Position numbers and translations under genes: made by a program. The notes under the pieces were generated by a model. The model had not been told where the DNA came from and searched no databases. It saw only the letters and a program-made list of their open reading frames with translations. Positions 1 through 7,619 of a stretch of 7,666 nucleotides of DNA are shown in pieces (position 1 is the first letter of the stretch; each line of letters begins with the position of its first letter). Source of the stretch: Planctomycetota bacterium (GTDB lineage Bacteria > Planctomycetota > Phycisphaerae > Sedimentisphaerales > Anaerobacaceae); contig JAGLTN010000183.1 in the NCBI GenBank assembly GCA_023135255.1, positions 1 to 7,666 on the forward strand. Reading direction: 5' to 3'.

Positions 1-2
1 TT

Positions 3-575
3 GATTCGTTCACATACAACCTCGTTGACGAATTCTGCAAGCGTGACTGTATCGCAAAGGTTTATCGAAGTGACATTGCAGAAGAAAAGCTGAAAGAAAT
101 ATCACAGCAGTTCGAACCGGACATGGTTGTAATATCACCCGGACCCGGCAACCCGGACAGCGCGGGAGTGAGTTTATGGGCAGTGGACTATTTTAAAGAC
201 AAGCTGCCGATATTAGGGGTTTGCCTTGGCCATCAGGTAATTGTTCAATACTTCGGCGGAGAGATCGGCAAATGCGGCGTGCCTGTTCACGGCAAAGGGT
301 CACGAATAAACCATGACGAAACAGGAGTATTTGAGTCAATAGAAAACCCCATGCAGGTGGGAAGGTATCACAGCCTTTGCGCACAAAAAGTTCCTGCCTG
401 TCTGAATAAAACAGCCCAGTATGAGGGGATCGTAATGGGGGTTCAGCACAGAGATTTGGATATTTACGGTTTGCAGTTTCATCCGGAAAGCATATTGACT
501 CCAGGCGGTGGAAAAATAATTGAAAATATGATTAATATCGCAATTAAAAGCAGAATCAGGAGAGTACAGGTATGA
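3..575 (+). CDS. trpG: Anthranilate synthase component II, glutamine amidotransferase (5' partial)
   Basis: Hydrolyses glutamine and channels ammonia to TrpE, which makes anthranilate from chorismate in the cytoplasm. The reading frame is open from position 3 and begins DSFTYNLVDEF, the usual TrpG N-terminus, so only about 7-8 residues (typically M..LIDNY) lie outside the window; the ATG at 123 is internal. Counting window codons from position 3, the class I amidotransferase landmarks are SPGPGNP (codons 45-51), the nucleophile elbow GVCLGHQ with catalytic Cys at codon 74, the HGK and VGRYHSL segments, and QFHPES with the catalytic His 160 and Glu 162. The visible 190 codons match the family's usual length of 190-200. 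PabA is very similar, but overlap with trpD (stop TGA 573-575 inside the ATGA junction) makes TrpG the better call, though a dual TrpG/PabA role cannot be excluded. TrpE is presumably just upstream. Confidence 0.96.
   Translation, partial: DSFTYNLVDEFCKRDCIAKVYRSDIAEEKLKEISQQFEPDMVVISPGPGNPDSAGVSLWAVDYFKDKLPILGVCLGHQVIVQYFGGEIGKCGVPVHGKGSRINHDETGVFESIENPMQVGRYHSLCAQKVPACLNKTAQYEGIVMGVQHRDLDIYGLQFHPESILTPGGGKIIENMINIAIKSRIRRVQV
558..575 (+). promoter_or_regulatory. trpG-trpD translational coupling junction with strong ribosome-binding site
   Basis: AGGAGAG at 558-564 lies 7 bases before the trpD ATG (572-574). That ATG overlaps the trpG stop TGA (573-575) as ATGA. The site sits inside the last trpG codons, so ribosomes finishing trpG can restart on trpD. 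This fixes the trpD start and implies one transcript and matched expression of the two proteins. Confidence 0.8.
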
Positions 576-1591
576 CTAAGATAACAGAATATCTTGAATT
601 ATTGTTAGAAGGACAGGATTTGACCTTCGACCAAGCCAGGGACCTTCAGGACAGAATCTTCAGCGGTGATGTTGCTGACGTTCAGGTGGCTGCATTTCTG
701 ACTGCTATGAGGATAAAAAAAGCGACAGCTGAGGAATTGGCTGGGCTGGCAAGATCGCTTCGTGACCATGCGGTCAAAGTTAATGTTGCAGATATTGACG
801 GTTTGATAGATACCTGCGGCAGCGGCGGAGCAGTGGTTAAGACTTTTAACATTTCTACAGCCGCGGCATTGGTAGCTGCCGGTGCGGGCTGTTTTGTTGC
901 TAAGCATGGCAACCGCGCAATCACAAGTAAGTGCGGCTCGGCAGACGTGCTGGCAGGGCTGGGGGTAAAAATCGACTGCGGGCCACAGTTAGTTGAAAAA
1001 TGTATAAGGCAGGCTCATATCGGATTTATGTTCGCTCCGATGTTCCACCCCGCTATGAAATTCGTCCAGCCTATAAGAAAGAGCCTTGATTTCAGAACAG
1101 CGTTTAACATACTTGGGCCTTTAGCAAACCCCGCTGACGTAAAAGCACAGGTTATGGGTGTGCCTGATGAAGGGTTGATGGAGAGAATCGCCAAGGCGCT
1201 TGTTCTTTTAGGGGCTGAAAACGCAATGGTCGTTCATAGCAGCGGACTCGATGAGATAAGCACAATGGCAGAGACTAAAATTTATATGATCAAAGGTGGA
1301 GCTATAACCAAAACCCAGATATCTCCAGCTGATTTCGGGATAGAAATTGCTGATAGCAAACAGCTCAGAGGCGGTGACACCGCGACAAACACTGAGATAA
1401 TCAGAAATATTATCAACGGCAAAGAAAACGGGTGCAAAAAAGACATCGTTGTTTTGAATGCAGCAGCAGCAATAGTAACAGCATCACTGGCGAAAGACTT
1501 CGATGAGGGGATAATCAAAGCAAAAGCATCTATAGCCGACAGAGCAGCGGCTGATTGTCTGAAAAAATTAATAGAAATATCAAACAGTTAA
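572..1591 (+). CDS. trpD: Anthranilate phosphoribosyltransferase
   Basis: Transfers the phosphoribosyl group of PRPP to anthranilate, giving phosphoribosylanthranilate. The 339-residue length is normal for a stand-alone TrpD. An N-terminal helical domain (about 1-70) is followed by the glycosyltransferase family 3 domain. Landmarks are DTCGSGG (80-86) running into TFNIST (91-96), AKHGNR (110-115), SKCGSADVL (119-127), FAPMFHPAMK (154-163), RTAFNILGPLANPA (175-188) and the Mg-binding Asp227-Glu228 pair in SSGLDEIS. Two deviations stand out: the usual GTGGD reads GSGGA (Asp replaced by Ala at 87), and the usual L-G-x-R-T reads L-D-F-R-T around 172-176. The rest of the active site looks intact, so I expect an active enzyme. 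Thymidine or pyrimidine phosphorylases share the fold, but the trp context and HPAMK/LGPLxNP motifs settle the identity. Start chosen from the ATGA overlap and the ribosome-binding site 7 bases upstream. Confidence 0.97.
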   Translation: MTKITEYLELLLEGQDLTFDQARDLQDRIFSGDVADVQVAAFLTAMRIKKATAEELAGLARSLRDHAVKVNVADIDGLIDTCGSGGAVVKTFNISTAAALVAAGAGCFVAKHGNRAITSKCGSADVLAGLGVKIDCGPQLVEKCIRQAHIGFMFAPMFHPAMKFVQPIRKSLDFRTAFNILGPLANPADVKAQVMGVPDEGLMERIAKALVLLGAENAMVVHSSGLDEISTMAETKIYMIKGGAITKTQISPADFGIEIADSKQLRGGDTATNTEIIRNIINGKENGCKKDIVVLNAAAAIVTASLAKDFDEGIIKAKASIADRAAADCLKKLIEISNS

Positions 1592-1600
1592 GTTTAGAAT

Positions 1601-1606
1601 AGGAGA
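1601..1606 (+). promoter_or_regulatory. Orphan Shine-Dalgarno-like site in the trpD-trpF gap
   Basis: AGGAGA begins 10 bases after the trpD stop and is the best ribosome-binding consensus in the gap, yet it is 44 bases upstream of the trpF ATG. The only start-like codon near it is TTG at 1608, 1 base away, which is too close. That frame would give an 18-codon peptide ending at TAA 1662-1664, inside trpF. It may be chance, a ribosome stand-by site, or a leftover from a gene once located here. Confidence 0.3.
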
Positions 1607-1650
1607 ATTGAGAAAGACTTTAGAACAAAGATTTTTTTTGAGAAACCATA

Positions 1651-2274
1651 ATGCTGATCGTTAAAGTTAAGATATGTGGAATAACCAACCTCGAAGATGC
1701 TCGCGCTGCTGTCGATATGGGAGCTGAGATGCTGGGGTTTAATTTTTACAAGAAAAGCCCAAGGTATATTGAACCTGACAAGGCAGCAGAGATCATTAAC
1801 AAACTTGCCGGCTTTGTTGACATTGTCGGAGTATTTGTCAACAGCAGTTTTGATGAGGTACGCAATATAACTGACAAGTGCAGCTTGAACTGGGTTCAAA
1901 TGCATGGAGATGAAACAAGCCAGTTCTGCAGTCACGTTGGGCAACTTAATGTTAAGACGATGAGGGCTATCAGGGTTAAAGATGCCAGCGACATCGACAA
2001 GGCAAAAGAATATTTTACTAATGCGATACTGCTGGACGCTTTTTCACCTGAAAAATATGGCGGAACCGGGATTGCCTTTGACTGGAACATCGTCGGTAAC
2101 ATCCAGAAACGGGTATTTTTAGCTGGCGGCATCACCTGTGATAATGCAGTTGAGGCTGTAAACCTCGGAGTTTACGGAATAGATATATGCAGCGGAATAG
2201 AATCTGAGCCTGGGAAAAAAGACTATAAGAAGATGCAGAAACTTTTTGATAATATTAAACATTTAAGAGGATAA
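1651..2274 (+). CDS. trpF: Phosphoribosylanthranilate isomerase
   Basis: Catalyses the Amadori rearrangement of phosphoribosylanthranilate to CdRP, third step after chorismate. At 207 residues it is a normal single-domain (beta/alpha)8 TrpF. Visible motifs are VKICGITN with the catalytic base Cys9, SPRYI (36-40) with the conserved Arg38, QMHGDE (83-88), ILLDAF with the catalytic acid Asp129, GGTG (137-140), the phosphate-binding LAGGIT (157-162), and the C-terminal ICSGIESEPGKKD. The ATG at 1651 is the only plausible start, because an in-frame TGA lies at 1639-1641. Its ribosome-binding site is weak (GAG within TTTGAGAAACC, about 5-8 bases upstream), while a much stronger AGGAGA at 1601-1606 is too far away to serve it. 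The 59-base gap after trpD is the longest in the operon and occupies the normal position of trpC. There is no TrpC domain fused to this protein. Confidence 0.97.
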   Translation: MLIVKVKICGITNLEDARAAVDMGAEMLGFNFYKKSPRYIEPDKAAEIINKLAGFVDIVGVFVNSSFDEVRNITDKCSLNWVQMHGDETSQFCSHVGQLNVKTMRAIRVKDASDIDKAKEYFTNAILLDAFSPEKYGGTGIAFDWNIVGNIQKRVFLAGGITCDNAVEAVNLGVYGIDICSGIESEPGKKDYKKMQKLFDNIKHLRG

Positions 2275-2285
2275 GGTAGGTTTGT

Positions 2286-3461
2286 ATGAAATATAAAGGC
2301 AGATATGGACAATTTGGTGGCTTTTACGTGCCGGAAGTTTTAAACGGAGTGCTGGAAGAGCTTGAGGAAGGTTTTTATCGTTATTATAAAGACGAAGGCT
2401 TCGTTGCTGAGCTTGAGAGTCTTTATAAAGATTACGCAGGCAGAGAGACACCTTTATACTTTGCTAAAAGATTCAGTGAATATGTTGGTTTTAAAGTTTA
2501 CCTCAAACGCGAGGACCTCCTCCACGGCGGTGCACACAAAGTTAACAATGCACTTGGACAGGGTCTATTAGCCAAGTATATGGGCAAAACAAAAATTATC
2601 GCTGAAACCGGCGCCGGTCAGCATGGGTTGGCAACTGCAATGATAGGCGCATTGTTCGGCATGGAAACAAAAATTTTCATGGGCGTTATCGACATCGAAA
2701 GACAAAACGTCAACGTTCACAAGATGAGGCTTTGCGGGGCCCAGGTTATAGGCGTCCAAGGCGGAACCGGAACTTTGAAGGATGCTATCAATGATGCAAT
2801 GCGGTACTGGACATCGCATGCTGAAGACACATTCTATCTGTTCGGCACCGCTGCCGGGCCGCACCCATACCCTACAATAGTCAGGCATTTCCAAACTTGT
2901 ATCGGCACTGAGGCCAGAAAACAGTGTCTTGATAAACTCGGAAAACTGCCCGATATGGTTGTTGCATGTGTCGGCGGAGGCAGCAATGCTATCGGCATTT
3001 TTTCCGGCTTCATTGATGATAAGGATGTAAAGCTGGTCGGAGTCGAAGCTGGCGGAAAAAGCGTGGCAAGCGGCAAACACGCAGCTACGTTGGTAGCGGG
3101 AAAAGTTGGTATTCTGCACGGCTCGAAAGCTTACCTTTTGCAGGATGAAGATGGGCAGGTTTATGACACCGAATCTATAAGCGCAGGGCTTGACTACCCT
3201 TCTGTCGGGCCTGAACATTGTTTGCTGAAAGATTTAAAAAGAGCAGAGTATGTCGCAGCAGAGGATGAAGAAGTGCTGGACGCCTTTGAGATACTGATAC
3301 AGAAGGAAGGAATAATACCCGCTTTGGAAAGCTCACATGCTTTGGCGTATCTGATAAGTTTGAAGGATAAGCTCACCCCTGAGACAATAGTTGTGATGAA
3401 TCTTTCAGGCAGAGGTGACAAAGACGTGTCAATAGTTGAAAAATACAGACCTGTGAAATAA
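2286..3461 (+). CDS. trpB: Tryptophan synthase beta subunit
   Basis: PLP enzyme that condenses indole, delivered through a tunnel from TrpA, with serine to give tryptophan; works as an alpha2beta2 complex in the cytoplasm. The 391 residues match the TrpB1 class. Visible features are [13 protein letters not shown] (5-17), [17 protein letters not shown] with the PLP-binding Lys85, ETGAGQHG (107-114) containing the catalytic Glu107, GPHPYP (181-186), the phosphate-binding GGGSNA (230-235), [10 protein letters not shown] with Asp303 (counterpart of the Asp that closes the COMM-domain gate), and NLSGRGDKD with the pyridine-nitrogen-contacting Ser374. [10 protein letters not shown] is also typical of TrpB1 and not of the TrpB2 class. 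It starts 11 bases after trpF, with AAGGTAGG at 2273-2280 as ribosome-binding site, and sits directly before trpA, its partner. A long open frame runs antisense to it (about 2568-3218) but has no family features. Confidence 0.98.
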   Translation: MKYKGRYGQFGGFYVPEVLNGVLEELEEGFYRYYKDEGFVAELESLYKDYAGRETPLYFAKRFSEYVGFKVYLKREDLLHGGAHKVNNALGQGLLAKYMGKTKIIAETGAGQHGLATAMIGALFGMETKIFMGVIDIERQNVNVHKMRLCGAQVIGVQGGTGTLKDAINDAMRYWTSHAEDTFYLFGTAAGPHPYPTIVRHFQTCIGTEARKQCLDKLGKLPDMVVACVGGGSNAIGIFSGFIDDKDVKLVGVEAGGKSVASGKHAATLVAGKVGILHGSKAYLLQDEDGQVYDTESISAGLDYPSVGPEHCLLKDLKRAEYVAAEDEEVLDAFEILIQKEGIIPALESSHALAYLISLKDKLTPETIVVMNLSGRGDKDVSIVEKYRPVK

Positions 3462-3472
3462 GGATAACATAG

Positions 3473-4270
3473 ATGAAAACATACAAAGAAGTTTTTTGCG
3501 AAACAGACAAAGCAACGCTGATACCATTTTTTGTGATCGGCGACCCGGACATGGAAACAAGCTTTGAGATTGTCAAAACCGCAATAGATGCTGGCGCCGA
3601 TATACTTGAACTTGGCATACCGTTTTCAGACCCGATAGCAGATGGGCCTACGATCCAAAAAGCTGACATTCGGTCACTAAGAAACGGGATGAGCATGGCC
3701 AAAGCAATTGAGTTTATCAAGCGGGTCAAGGAGTATAAGGATATTCCGATCGGGCTTTTAATGTACTATAACCTGATGTATCAATACGGCATAGAAAAGT
3801 TCTGCAAAGATTTCCACCAGGCCGGCGTCAATAGTGTGCTGGTCGCGGATCTAAATGTTGACGATGCTGAAGAAATCCAAGGCCCAGCCAAAGCAGCGGG
3901 GCTTGATACAGTCTTTATGGTAACACCTAATTGCAGCGACGAAAGAATCGCTAAGATCACTGAAAAGATTAGCGGATTTGTCTATACCGTCTCACTTTTA
4001 GGCGTAACCGGAGGCAGGGAAAAACTTTCTGATAAAGTCAGGCCTTTAGTTGCCAAATTGAAAACCATGACAGATGTGCCGATATGTGTGGGATTTGGAA
4101 TAAGCAAAGGCCAACACGCAGCCGACGTTGTCAAAGCAGGCGCCGATGGTGTGATTGTCGGGTCAGCTTTGATAAAACTGATAGAGGCCAACCTTGAAAA
4201 CAAGGAAAAAATGCTCTCCGAGATCAGCGAATTTATCACAGAGATGAAAGAAGCAATCGCAGGGGTTTAA
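3473..4270 (+). CDS. trpA: Tryptophan synthase alpha subunit
   Basis: Cleaves indole-3-glycerol phosphate to indole and glyceraldehyde-3-phosphate and passes indole to TrpB. The 265-residue (beta/alpha)8 protein has the expected IPFFVIGDPD start (17-26), the catalytic pair Glu46 (ELGIPFSDP) and Asp57 (IADGP) at the usual 11-residue spacing, the MYYN segment (97-100), loop 2 with VADLN (124-128), loop 6 LLGVTGGR (175-182) with the conserved Gly-Val-Thr, and the phosphate-binding VGFGIS (206-211) and VGSAL (229-233). Nothing essential is missing. It follows trpB by 11 bases, with AGGA at 3461-3464, 8 bases before the ATG, as ribosome-binding site. It is the last gene of the trp block: its TAA is only 6 bases from the stop codon of the convergent debranching-enzyme gene. 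Confidence 0.97.
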   Translation: MKTYKEVFCETDKATLIPFFVIGDPDMETSFEIVKTAIDAGADILELGIPFSDPIADGPTIQKADIRSLRNGMSMAKAIEFIKRVKEYKDIPIGLLMYYNLMYQYGIEKFCKDFHQAGVNSVLVADLNVDDAEEIQGPAKAAGLDTVFMVTPNCSDERIAKITEKISGFVYTVSLLGVTGGREKLSDKVRPLVAKLKTMTDVPICVGFGISKGQHAADVVKAGADGVIVGSALIKLIEANLENKEKMLSEISEFITEMKEAIAGV

Positions 4271-4289
4271 AAACTATCAGCTATTGATA
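4269..4289 (-). terminator. Possible weak intrinsic terminator for the minus-strand glucan genes
   Basis: Read on the minus strand, TATCA (4289-4285) and TGATA (4279-4275) can pair across a 5-base loop and are followed by G and five T (4273-4269). The stem has only one G-C pair and overlaps both the debranching-enzyme stop codon and the end of trpA, so it is a weak candidate. On the plus strand no T-run follows, so it would not serve trpA. Confidence 0.2.
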
Positions 4290-6301
4290 AGCTTGTACGC
4301 CCTGATAAGCTCGGCTACACTCCAGGCCTGTGCGAAGCATCCTTTAGGTTTCTGGGGTTCGTCGCCGTCATAAATTTCTGCAACACTTCCAAGACAACCT
4401 TCACTGCTAAGGTTTTCCAGCAGAGGTTTAATAAACTCAGCGGCGACAGCTTTACTTTGCCTGGAAAAATCGTTCACTTTTAAATATGCTTCTATGAAAC
4501 CGCCAATTAAATATGGCCAAACGGTCCCCTGATGATATGCCTGGTCTCTTTTTTCCTGCGGGCCGGTATAAATTCCTATATATCGGCTGTCAGCCGGGTC
4601 AAGAGTTCTTAAACCAAAAGGTGTCAGCAAACGATCCTGAACAGTTTGTACTATTTGACGCTGTCGATTTCGAGACAGAGGTGAAAACGGTAGCGAAACC
4701 GCGTAAATCTGGTTAGGTCTGATAGAGGAATCAACAATACCATCAGAAAGAATACAGTCGTTAAGACAAGCAAGATCGCCATTCCAGAATTTTTGATTGA
4801 AGCTGAGCTTAACAATATCAGCCAATTCGTGATAGTATTTTGCGGTTTCAACATCTCTTTCAGCATAGAACTCAGCAAGGCAGCAAAGAGCATTATACCA
4901 CAGTGCGTTTATTTCGACGGTTTTGCCGTATCTCGGTGTGAAAACAACATCACCAAATTTGGCATCCATCCAGGTTAGCTGCGTATTGGCGTCACCAGCG
5001 GTTATCAATCCATCATCATCAGCATGAATATTAAACCTTGTACCCTCCTGATAGCTGTCAACAATAGTACGAATCACCGGCAGCAATTGACGGCTGAAAG
5101 TTTCCTCATCGCTGCTGCATTGGAGATATCTGAAAGCCGCATTGATAAACCACAGAGAGGCATCTATGCTGTTAAAATACGCAGTGTTACTTCGGTCATC
5201 AAATCTATTCGGAATCATCCCTTTATCACAAGAGCCGGCAAAATCAATAAGTACAGACTTTGCTTCTTCAAATCTGCCCGTTTCGAGTAAGACTCCCGGC
5301 AAAGAAATAAAAGTATCTCTGCCCCAGTCCGCAAACCATGGATAGCCCGCAAGAATAGTCGTTCTGCAATCCTTTTTAGATGGGCAATGAATAACCAGCT
5401 GATCAGCAGCCAAACTTAGTCTGGCAAGGGCCTTACTTTTTGCTTTCGCTTTTGAAATCAGAGATTTTTGTCTTTTGATAATATCACGACTAACGCTATC
5501 GATATCGAATTGAAGGTTAATTTTTTCTTCTGAAATTTCAGAGCTATTCGCCAAAGTCGCCCAAAGAACAATTCTGCAAGGCGAATCTATCGATGAGCGG
5601 TAGAAACCGGCAGAAGCCAAATCTTCTTTGCAATCCTGACCTCGCTGTTTGTCATGACGATAAATAAAATTAAACCACCACTGTGGGTCATGTTCAAATT
5701 TCGCATCGGGGCAGTTTAAAAACAGTTCACAACTATCAACAACATCGTGACGAATTAAAAGCCCCTGTTTAAATTCAACCGCTTTCAGCTGAGCATAAGA
5801 TTTTTGAAGCGAATGAAAATCTCTTAAGCCCACGAAAGGTCTGAAAACAAAATCAACAGGTTCAAAGACTTTTTTAAAATCGTATACTATGGCAGCGGTA
5901 TTTGTTTTACCGAGAATATAAACAGACTTTGTTAAATGTGCTTTTGGCGTCTCATAGTCGAAATGAACACCGGCGTTTTTTCTGAAGGCTTTAATATAGT
6001 TAAAATTTTCCGGTGCAAACCTGTCATTGAATTCAAATGTTGAAAGGTTGTAAACCTCGGAATCCGCAATTATCATCTCAAGACAACATGCTAATGACAT
6101 TACTCTGTCGACGGGAGGATTCAGCGAGCCTATAAGCAGACCATGATATCTTCTGGTATTACAGCCAACAACAGAAGAAGACGCATAACCGCCTGCATTG
6201 TTTGTGATCAGCCATTCTTTTGACAGCATCTGGTCAATAGAAAGCGATTCCAAAGAAAGTGATATTTCTGACAGACTGTTGTTTTTTTGCAAAGTCAACA
6301 C
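4277..6301 (-). CDS. Glycogen debranching enzyme (amylo-alpha-1,6-glucosidase, bacterial/archaeal type)
   Basis: Removes alpha-1,6-linked glucose at branch points of glycogen or limit dextrin. Residue numbers are counted from the GTG at 6301 (674 residues). The N-terminal domain (to about 250) shows EWLITNNAGGYASSS (29-43) and NTRRYHGLL (48-56). The (alpha/alpha)6 catalytic domain shows AGYPWFADWGRDTFISLPG (318-336), GMIPNRFDD (361-369), IDASLWFI (379-386), TWMDA (443-447), VEINALWYNA (462-471), YHQGTVWP (589-596), AEIYDGD (641-647) and FAQAWSVAE (656-664). The acidic residues in TWMD and AEIYDGD are the likely catalytic acid and base by analogy with this glycosidase clan; that assignment is inference. 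No signal peptide is seen, so it is probably cytoplasmic. An in-frame TTG at 6305-6307 would add two residues, but GGAG (minus strand, 6314-6311) lies 9 bases before the GTG and only 3 before the TTG, so GTG is preferred. It is probably co-transcribed with the upstream GH57 gene. Confidence 0.93.
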   Translation of the reverse strand: MLTLQKNNSLSEISLSLESLSIDQMLSKEWLITNNAGGYASSSVVGCNTRRYHGLLIGSLNPPVDRVMSLACCLEMIIADSEVYNLSTFEFNDRFAPENFNYIKAFRKNAGVHFDYETPKAHLTKSVYILGKTNTAAIVYDFKKVFEPVDFVFRPFVGLRDFHSLQKSYAQLKAVEFKQGLLIRHDVVDSCELFLNCPDAKFEHDPQWWFNFIYRHDKQRGQDCKEDLASAGFYRSSIDSPCRIVLWATLANSSEISEEKINLQFDIDSVSRDIIKRQKSLISKAKAKSKALARLSLAADQLVIHCPSKKDCRTTILAGYPWFADWGRDTFISLPGVLLETGRFEEAKSVLIDFAGSCDKGMIPNRFDDRSNTAYFNSIDASLWFINAAFRYLQCSSDEETFSRQLLPVIRTIVDSYQEGTRFNIHADDDGLITAGDANTQLTWMDAKFGDVVFTPRYGKTVEINALWYNALCCLAEFYAERDVETAKYYHELADIVKLSFNQKFWNGDLACLNDCILSDGIVDSSIRPNQIYAVSLPFSPLSRNRQRQIVQTVQDRLLTPFGLRTLDPADSRYIGIYTGPQEKRDQAYHQGTVWPYLIGGFIEAYLKVNDFSRQSKAVAAEFIKPLLENLSSEGCLGSVAEIYDGDEPQKPKGCFAQAWSVAELIRAYKLINS

Positions 6302-6385
6302 TCTCAATTTCTCCGATAAGACATGTAACTAAAACTTACAATAGAACGAACATCCCCATATGCAGATCCAATATAAAACAATACT

Positions 6386-7597
6386 TTATGACTGTTCGCA
6401 CAATTGATCCTCAGTTATCTTCTTTTTACATCTGTTCTGCAAATTACCAAGAACATTCATGAAATTGATGTATGAATCATAAGGAGAGTCATAAGGATTA
6501 AAATATTTGTGCACATCGCCATCGGAAAAATACTTAGTACACATATAGTAGAAATGATCAGAAGTCTGCAATTTACGCCAATCATCGGTAATTTTTTCAT
6601 CGCCGATCTCCTTTATGCTCGGCTCCATCCTGTAAAGTTCATGTATCGCATTTGACTGCATCGGGTTACCCAGCCACGCAGAAAGGTCCCTTTCCATATC
6701 AGCCCAGCTAATCAAATGAGGAACATCGACAGTATCAGAAACTTCATAACTTTCGATAACTTCGCTTGGGGTTTTAAAATTATTGTCCGGATGTCTGAGA
6801 ATGTAATCGGGCAGATATCTCATAAACTCAAAAATTCCGGTATCCTGCCACTGATGCTCGCCGAACGTTTCGTAATCCATAAAAAGATTTATAACATTGC
6901 CGTTGCCGTTTATCTTATTTACCCAATCTGAATATTTTTCAGCGGTTAAAGGCCATTCCGACCAATCACGATTTGAAAATCTAAAAGCTATGTCATCGCT
7001 TAATTTATAATTCTTAAGCAATAATTTAAGCTTTTCACAACCCTGGGGACGATAAACAAAATTCGGGTTTCTGTAGCCGAGGATATGGTCGGCACCTTCG
7101 GTTATAATTGCATCAAATCTGCCCATAGACTCGATAAATTGAGCCAGGTCATTATTATAGATAAGTTCCGTATTTCTAAAAACCTTTGGCTTCTGTCCAA
7201 AAAGCGATTCTATAATCTTGCTGTGTTTATTTACCTGATCGAGAAATTCCTGCCTTGAATAGAGAAAGCTCAGGCTGTGATAATATGTTTCTCCGAGAAA
7301 CTCAACGCAACCGGTCTGCGCCAGCGCATGGAACGTACTCATAACTTCAGGGGCAAATCTTTCAAGTTGTTCAAGAAGGGTGCCGGTTATACTGTATGCA
7401 ACTTTGAATCGACCATCGAATCTGCGAATTGTATCCAGTATGAGCCTGTTGGTGGGCAGATAGCATTTATTTGCAACTTTTTTACAAATGGCTGCATTTT
7501 TGTGGTCGTCAAAATACTCGTTATTTTTCTCAAACACAGTATAGTGTCTGAGCCTTTCAGGCTGATGCACTTGAAAATAAAAACATATAGAAGCCAT
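6386..7597 (-). CDS. GH57 family alpha-amylase-like glycoside hydrolase
   Basis: Predicted to cut or rearrange alpha-1,4-glucan (glycogen, maltodextrin). At 403 residues it is a short GH57 of the archaeal MJ1611-like alpha-amylase group, without the long C-terminal beta domain of larger GH57 glucanotransferases. All five conserved regions are visible: FQVHQPERL (8-16), GETYYHSL (102-109), FRNTELIYNN with the nucleophile Glu144, LFMDYETFGEHQW with the acid/base Asp231, and WADMERDLSAWLGN (288-301). There is no signal peptide or membrane segment, so it is likely cytoplasmic. The ATG at 7597 is the only usable start before an in-frame TAA at 7630-7628. GGGA about 10 bases upstream is a modest ribosome-binding site. 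It lies 84 bases upstream of the debranching-enzyme gene in the same direction with no clear promoter between, so a two-gene glucan-degrading unit is likely. True substrate and endo- versus transferase activity cannot be told from sequence. Confidence 0.92.
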   Translation of the reverse strand: MASICFYFQVHQPERLRHYTVFEKNNEYFDDHKNAAICKKVANKCYLPTNRLILDTIRRFDGRFKVAYSITGTLLEQLERFAPEVMSTFHALAQTGCVEFLGETYYHSLSFLYSRQEFLDQVNKHSKIIESLFGQKPKVFRNTELIYNNDLAQFIESMGRFDAIITEGADHILGYRNPNFVYRPQGCEKLKLLLKNYKLSDDIAFRFSNRDWSEWPLTAEKYSDWVNKINGNGNVINLFMDYETFGEHQWQDTGIFEFMRYLPDYILRHPDNNFKTPSEVIESYEVSDTVDVPHLISWADMERDLSAWLGNPMQSNAIHELYRMEPSIKEIGDEKITDDWRKLQTSDHFYYMCTKYFSDGDVHKYFNPYDSPYDSYINFMNVLGNLQNRCKKKITEDQLCEQS

Positions 7598-7619
7598 AGT
7601 ATACTGATCCCAATTGAAT

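Noticed and set aside
1608..1636. Possible internal promoter for trpF, TTGAGA with 17-base spacing to ATTTTT
   Set aside because: The -35 is good but the -10 matches the consensus at only two of six positions. Another hexamer, TAGAAT at 1595-1600, has no -35 partner.
1618..1639. CTTT/AAAG hairpin followed by eight T between trpD and trpF, resembling a terminator
   Set aside because: The stem is only four AT-rich pairs with a 5-base loop, too weak for intrinsic termination, and a stop here would cut off trpFBA.
2568..3218. A 216-codon open frame antisense to trpB
   Set aside because: It lies wholly inside trpB, whose product has every family motif. The antisense translation shows no recognisable domain and no gene-like start context.
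4285..4311. Nine-base direct repeat TGATAAGCT, two copies 18 bases apart
   Set aside because: Both copies lie in the debranching-enzyme coding region in the same codon phase and encode similar Glu-Leu-Ile and Lys-Leu-Ile residues, so coding constraint or chance explains them.
6302..6385. Promoter between the GH57 gene and the debranching-enzyme gene
   Set aside because: I looked on the minus strand for -35/-10 pairs; TTGGAT and TATTGT are 22 bases apart and no other pair fits, so co-transcription is the simpler reading.
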